From IMG/VR virus record IMGVR_UViG_3300009605_000161, positions 1-22,682 of that record: a DNA stretch of 22,682 nucleotides, one strand, 5' to 3'. Position 1 is the first letter of the stretch, and every line of letters begins with the position of its first letter. A program made the position numbers and the translations under genes. The DNA comes from a virus. Shown here piece by piece: positions 21,237-22,682 of this stretch. Below the pieces are notes generated by a model, which was given only the letters and a program-made list of their open reading frames with translations, was not told the origin of the DNA and searched no databases.

Positions 21237-21950
21237 ATGAGTTTTAAGGATAGGTTCAAAAAATCAAATCCTAGACACGATAAGCCACCACAGGAAAGGC
21301 CTATCATTAAGGCAAGGGTCAGGCCTGATTTGTATGAACCAAGTTGGGGCGACTACACTCTTAGTAAGCCTGGCATTGGATCGGCTTCCTCTACTACAAT
21401 CTCTTCCACTGGTTCTCAAACATACACTGTTCCACGCGGTGTAGATACCATCACCATCACAATGTATGGTGGCGGCGGCGGTGGTGGTAAGGCCGTGTCC
21501 GCCGGTAGAGGTGGTGGAACTACAAACGGCGGCGGTGGTGGCGGCGGAGGAAGAATTGTTGTAACTCTTAATGAAGTTGCTCCTGGCACAGTTCTTACTT
21601 TTAGTGTTGGAGCAGGTGGAGCAAAAGGAACGGGCAGCGGGAATAACGGTTCTGATGGTGGAAACACAACACTTTCATATGGTGGTGTTGATTATGTTGC
21701 AGGCGGCGGAGAAGGAAGTGCTGGTGGTGAATGTCTTTCATCTTGCAAAGATGGTACGGGCGGTGTATCAGATTGTGACAGTGGTTCAAACTGTGCTGCA
21801 ACGAACGGAAATAATGGAACAGCAATGGACCTCCTCGGCGTAGCGGGCGCCGCACTAGGAGATAGTGCAGGTGCAGGTGGAGCAGGTTCAACTGATGAAT
21901 CATCACAAAACCATGCCGACGGTGGTGATGGAAAAGTAATTATATCGTGA
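21237..21950 (+). CDS. Glycine-rich tail adhesin-like protein
   Basis: A 237-residue protein. Residues 1-50 are basic/proline-rich, likely a docking segment. A strand pair follows (SQTYTVPRGVDTITITMYGG), then poly-glycine tracts (about 78-105), more Gly-rich loops, and a terminal strand DGKVIIS. The TVPxGV...GGGGGG start and GGDGxVII end are typical of phage glycine-rich receptor-binding domains, such as T-even gp38-type adhesins. Four cysteines (C166, C170, C180, C186) in a Gly/Ser loop may form disulfides or bind metal, and this loop is a candidate host-range segment. GTGA overlap couples it to the next gene. There is no strong ribosome site, so coupling to the upstream gene is likely. Confidence 0.75.
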   Translation: MSFKDRFKKSNPRHDKPPQERPIIKARVRPDLYEPSWGDYTLSKPGIGSASSTTISSTGSQTYTVPRGVDTITITMYGGGGGGGKAVSAGRGGGTTNGGGGGGGGRIVVTLNEVAPGTVLTFSVGAGGAKGTGSGNNGSDGGNTTLSYGGVDYVAGGGEGSAGGECLSSCKDGTGGVSDCDSGSNCAATNGNNGTAMDLLGVAGAALGDSAGAGGAGSTDESSQNHADGGDGKVIIS

Positions 21951-22510
21951 CAAGAATTAAAGTGAACATACCTGAAGGTGTTTCGGGTAACTTTCGTATA
22001 GAAAAAAAAGAAACAAATCGTTGGGCTGGTTCAGAAGAACCACAAGATACCTATACTATTTTATATAATAAATGCCATCATATTATGCAAGACACTACAA
22101 GAGAATATCGTGAACACGAACAATTTCTAAAAGATGCTCACGGAAATGTTTTTGTTGGCGGTCTTGGACTGGGAATGGTAAACCAATCCTTAATGGAAAA
22201 TTCCAGTGTAGTTTCAATTACAATTATAGAAAAGTACCAAGAAGTTATAGATTTGGTCTGGCCCTATTGTCCAAAGAACGAAAAGATTCGTTTGGTTCAC
22301 GCAGACATTTATGACTGGGAGCCAGATTCAAACTGGGATATTGGTTGGTTTGATTCTTGGTGTGGCGAAAACAAACACATCGAATACCAAAAACTTATGA
22401 ACGAAAAGTATGGTTCGTTTTGTAAAGATATTCGGTTCTGGAAAGCCTATGGTTTCGAACAAGGCTGGGGAAACAAATCAGAATGTTGGGAAGAGGCTTC
22501 TAAAGATTAA
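21947..22510 (+). CDS. SAM-dependent methyltransferase / spermidine-synthase-like protein
   Basis: A 187-residue protein starting GTG 21947 within the adhesin stop (GTGA). It shows a Rossmann class I layout: motif I VFVGGLGLGM at 68-77, acidic end of strand 2 ITIIEK (E95), strand 3 RLVHADIYDW (D120), and strand 4 WDIGWFDSW. This pattern fits methyltransferases and the spermidine synthase group; I cannot tell which. The chain is short, so the substrate side may be minimal. Coupling to the adhesin gene raises the possibility that it modifies the tail tip, but small-molecule chemistry is equally possible. It converges with the deaminase-like gene, overlapping by 11 bases. Confidence 0.72.
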   Translation: MTRIKVNIPEGVSGNFRIEKKETNRWAGSEEPQDTYTILYNKCHHIMQDTTREYREHEQFLKDAHGNVFVGGLGLGMVNQSLMENSSVVSITIIEKYQEVIDLVWPYCPKNEKIRLVHADIYDWEPDSNWDIGWFDSWCGENKHIEYQKLMNEKYGSFCKDIRFWKAYGFEQGWGNKSECWEEASKD

Positions 22511-22682
22511 CCATTCCGTCATTGGTGCTGTACCAAATATCATCGAACACAACATCACACCAAGGCAAACATCGACAACACGGCTTGCTATTTCTCATAT
22601 CACAAAAACGATTGAATCTAAAGTTTACCAGTTTTAGATTATCTTTTGGTCCTCTATAACGCAAAAGTGCATCCAGTTCTGA
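22500..22682 (-). CDS. C-terminal part of a cytidine/deoxycytidylate deaminase-like protein (5' end outside window)
   Basis: An open frame runs from the right edge on the minus strand to TAG at 22500-22502, giving 60 residues. It begins SELDALLRY, which fits the zinc/catalytic HxE helix if the residue just outside the window is His. About 27 residues on is SKPCCRC, an intact PCxxC zinc motif, then LPWCDVVFDDIWYSTNDG, like the strand after the zinc site in deaminases. These are hallmarks of CMP/dCMP-type deaminases. dCMP deaminase would feed dUMP to the ThyX in this window, but nucleic-acid deaminases share the motifs. The N-terminus is not visible. Confidence 0.65.
   Translation of the reverse strand, partial: SELDALLRYRGPKDNLKLVNFRFNRFCDMRNSKPCCRCLPWCDVVFDDIWYSTNDGMVNL

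Noticed and set aside
21416-21906. Minus-strand proline- and histidine/leucine-rich ORFs
   Set aside because: They are reverse-strand readings of glycine codons in the adhesin-like gene.
1-22682. tRNA genes, CRISPR arrays, insertion sequences, integrase or attachment sites
   Set aside because: No cloverleaf-like sequence, regular spaced repeats, transposase motifs or flanking duplications were noticed by eye; a tRNA covariance scan was not possible here.

Overview
This window looks like part of a T4-like myovirus infecting a Gram-negative, probably aquatic, bacterium. The phage call rests on a UvsX-type recombinase, a gp41-like DnaB helicase and a gp61-like primase in T4 order, followed by ThyX and a cobalamin-dependent ribonucleotide reductase. 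Tightly overlapping genes, exact T4-type late promoter boxes (TATAAATA), a glycine-rich tail adhesin-like protein and strand switching between gene blocks add support. A Gram-negative host follows from an outer-membrane barrel protein and two lipoproteins. No photosynthesis gene, tRNA, CRISPR array or integrase was seen. The DNA is AT-rich, with two conspicuous patches of G/C-ending codons.

Layout. 2-6974 (+): replication and nucleotide block: a partial unknown gene, uvsX, unknown, helicase, 39-aa ORF, primase, 58-aa ORF, thyX, nrdJ; most are joined by overlaps. 6971-8618 (+): a self-contained cassette with an AT-rich upstream element, a consensus sigma70-type promoter, a leader with four small hairpins, a 61-aa membrane microprotein, another hairpin, a 383-aa porin, and a strong intrinsic terminator. 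8661-9521 (+): acidic structural-type protein. 9545-9572: bidirectional terminator. 9588-11324 (-): large beta-rich virion-type protein. 11457-12772 (+): trypsin-like lipoprotein protease, an overlapping 46-aa glycine-zipper membrane protein, and a GIY-YIG protein, the first and last with late-promoter boxes almost touching the start codon. 12729-20738 (-): a long operon. Its promoter-proximal part carries a ligase-like nucleotidyltransferase, an FtsZ/tubulin-like GTPase, a 38-aa membrane protein and a nucleotidyltransferase-RimK-RimB triple fusion. Four conserved T4-like hypotheticals and a nested pair of exported proteins follow. 20817-22510 (+): a small structural-type protein, the glycine-rich adhesin-like protein and a coupled SAM-methyltransferase-like protein. 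22500-22682 (-): the end of a deaminase-like gene.

How it may work together. The first block makes DNA precursors and builds a recombination/replication machine. The cassette and the exported proteins suggest active remodelling of the host envelope. The most unusual part is 16170-20738. Two of its enzymes begin with short peptides closely resembling the T4 capsid-targeting sequence of internal proteins, and both contain a site fitting the prohead protease rule (I/L-x-E). I infer, but cannot prove, that they are packaged in the head and injected, and that one both adds and removes amino-acid tags on a host or phage protein. No stretch over 300 bases lacks a gene.
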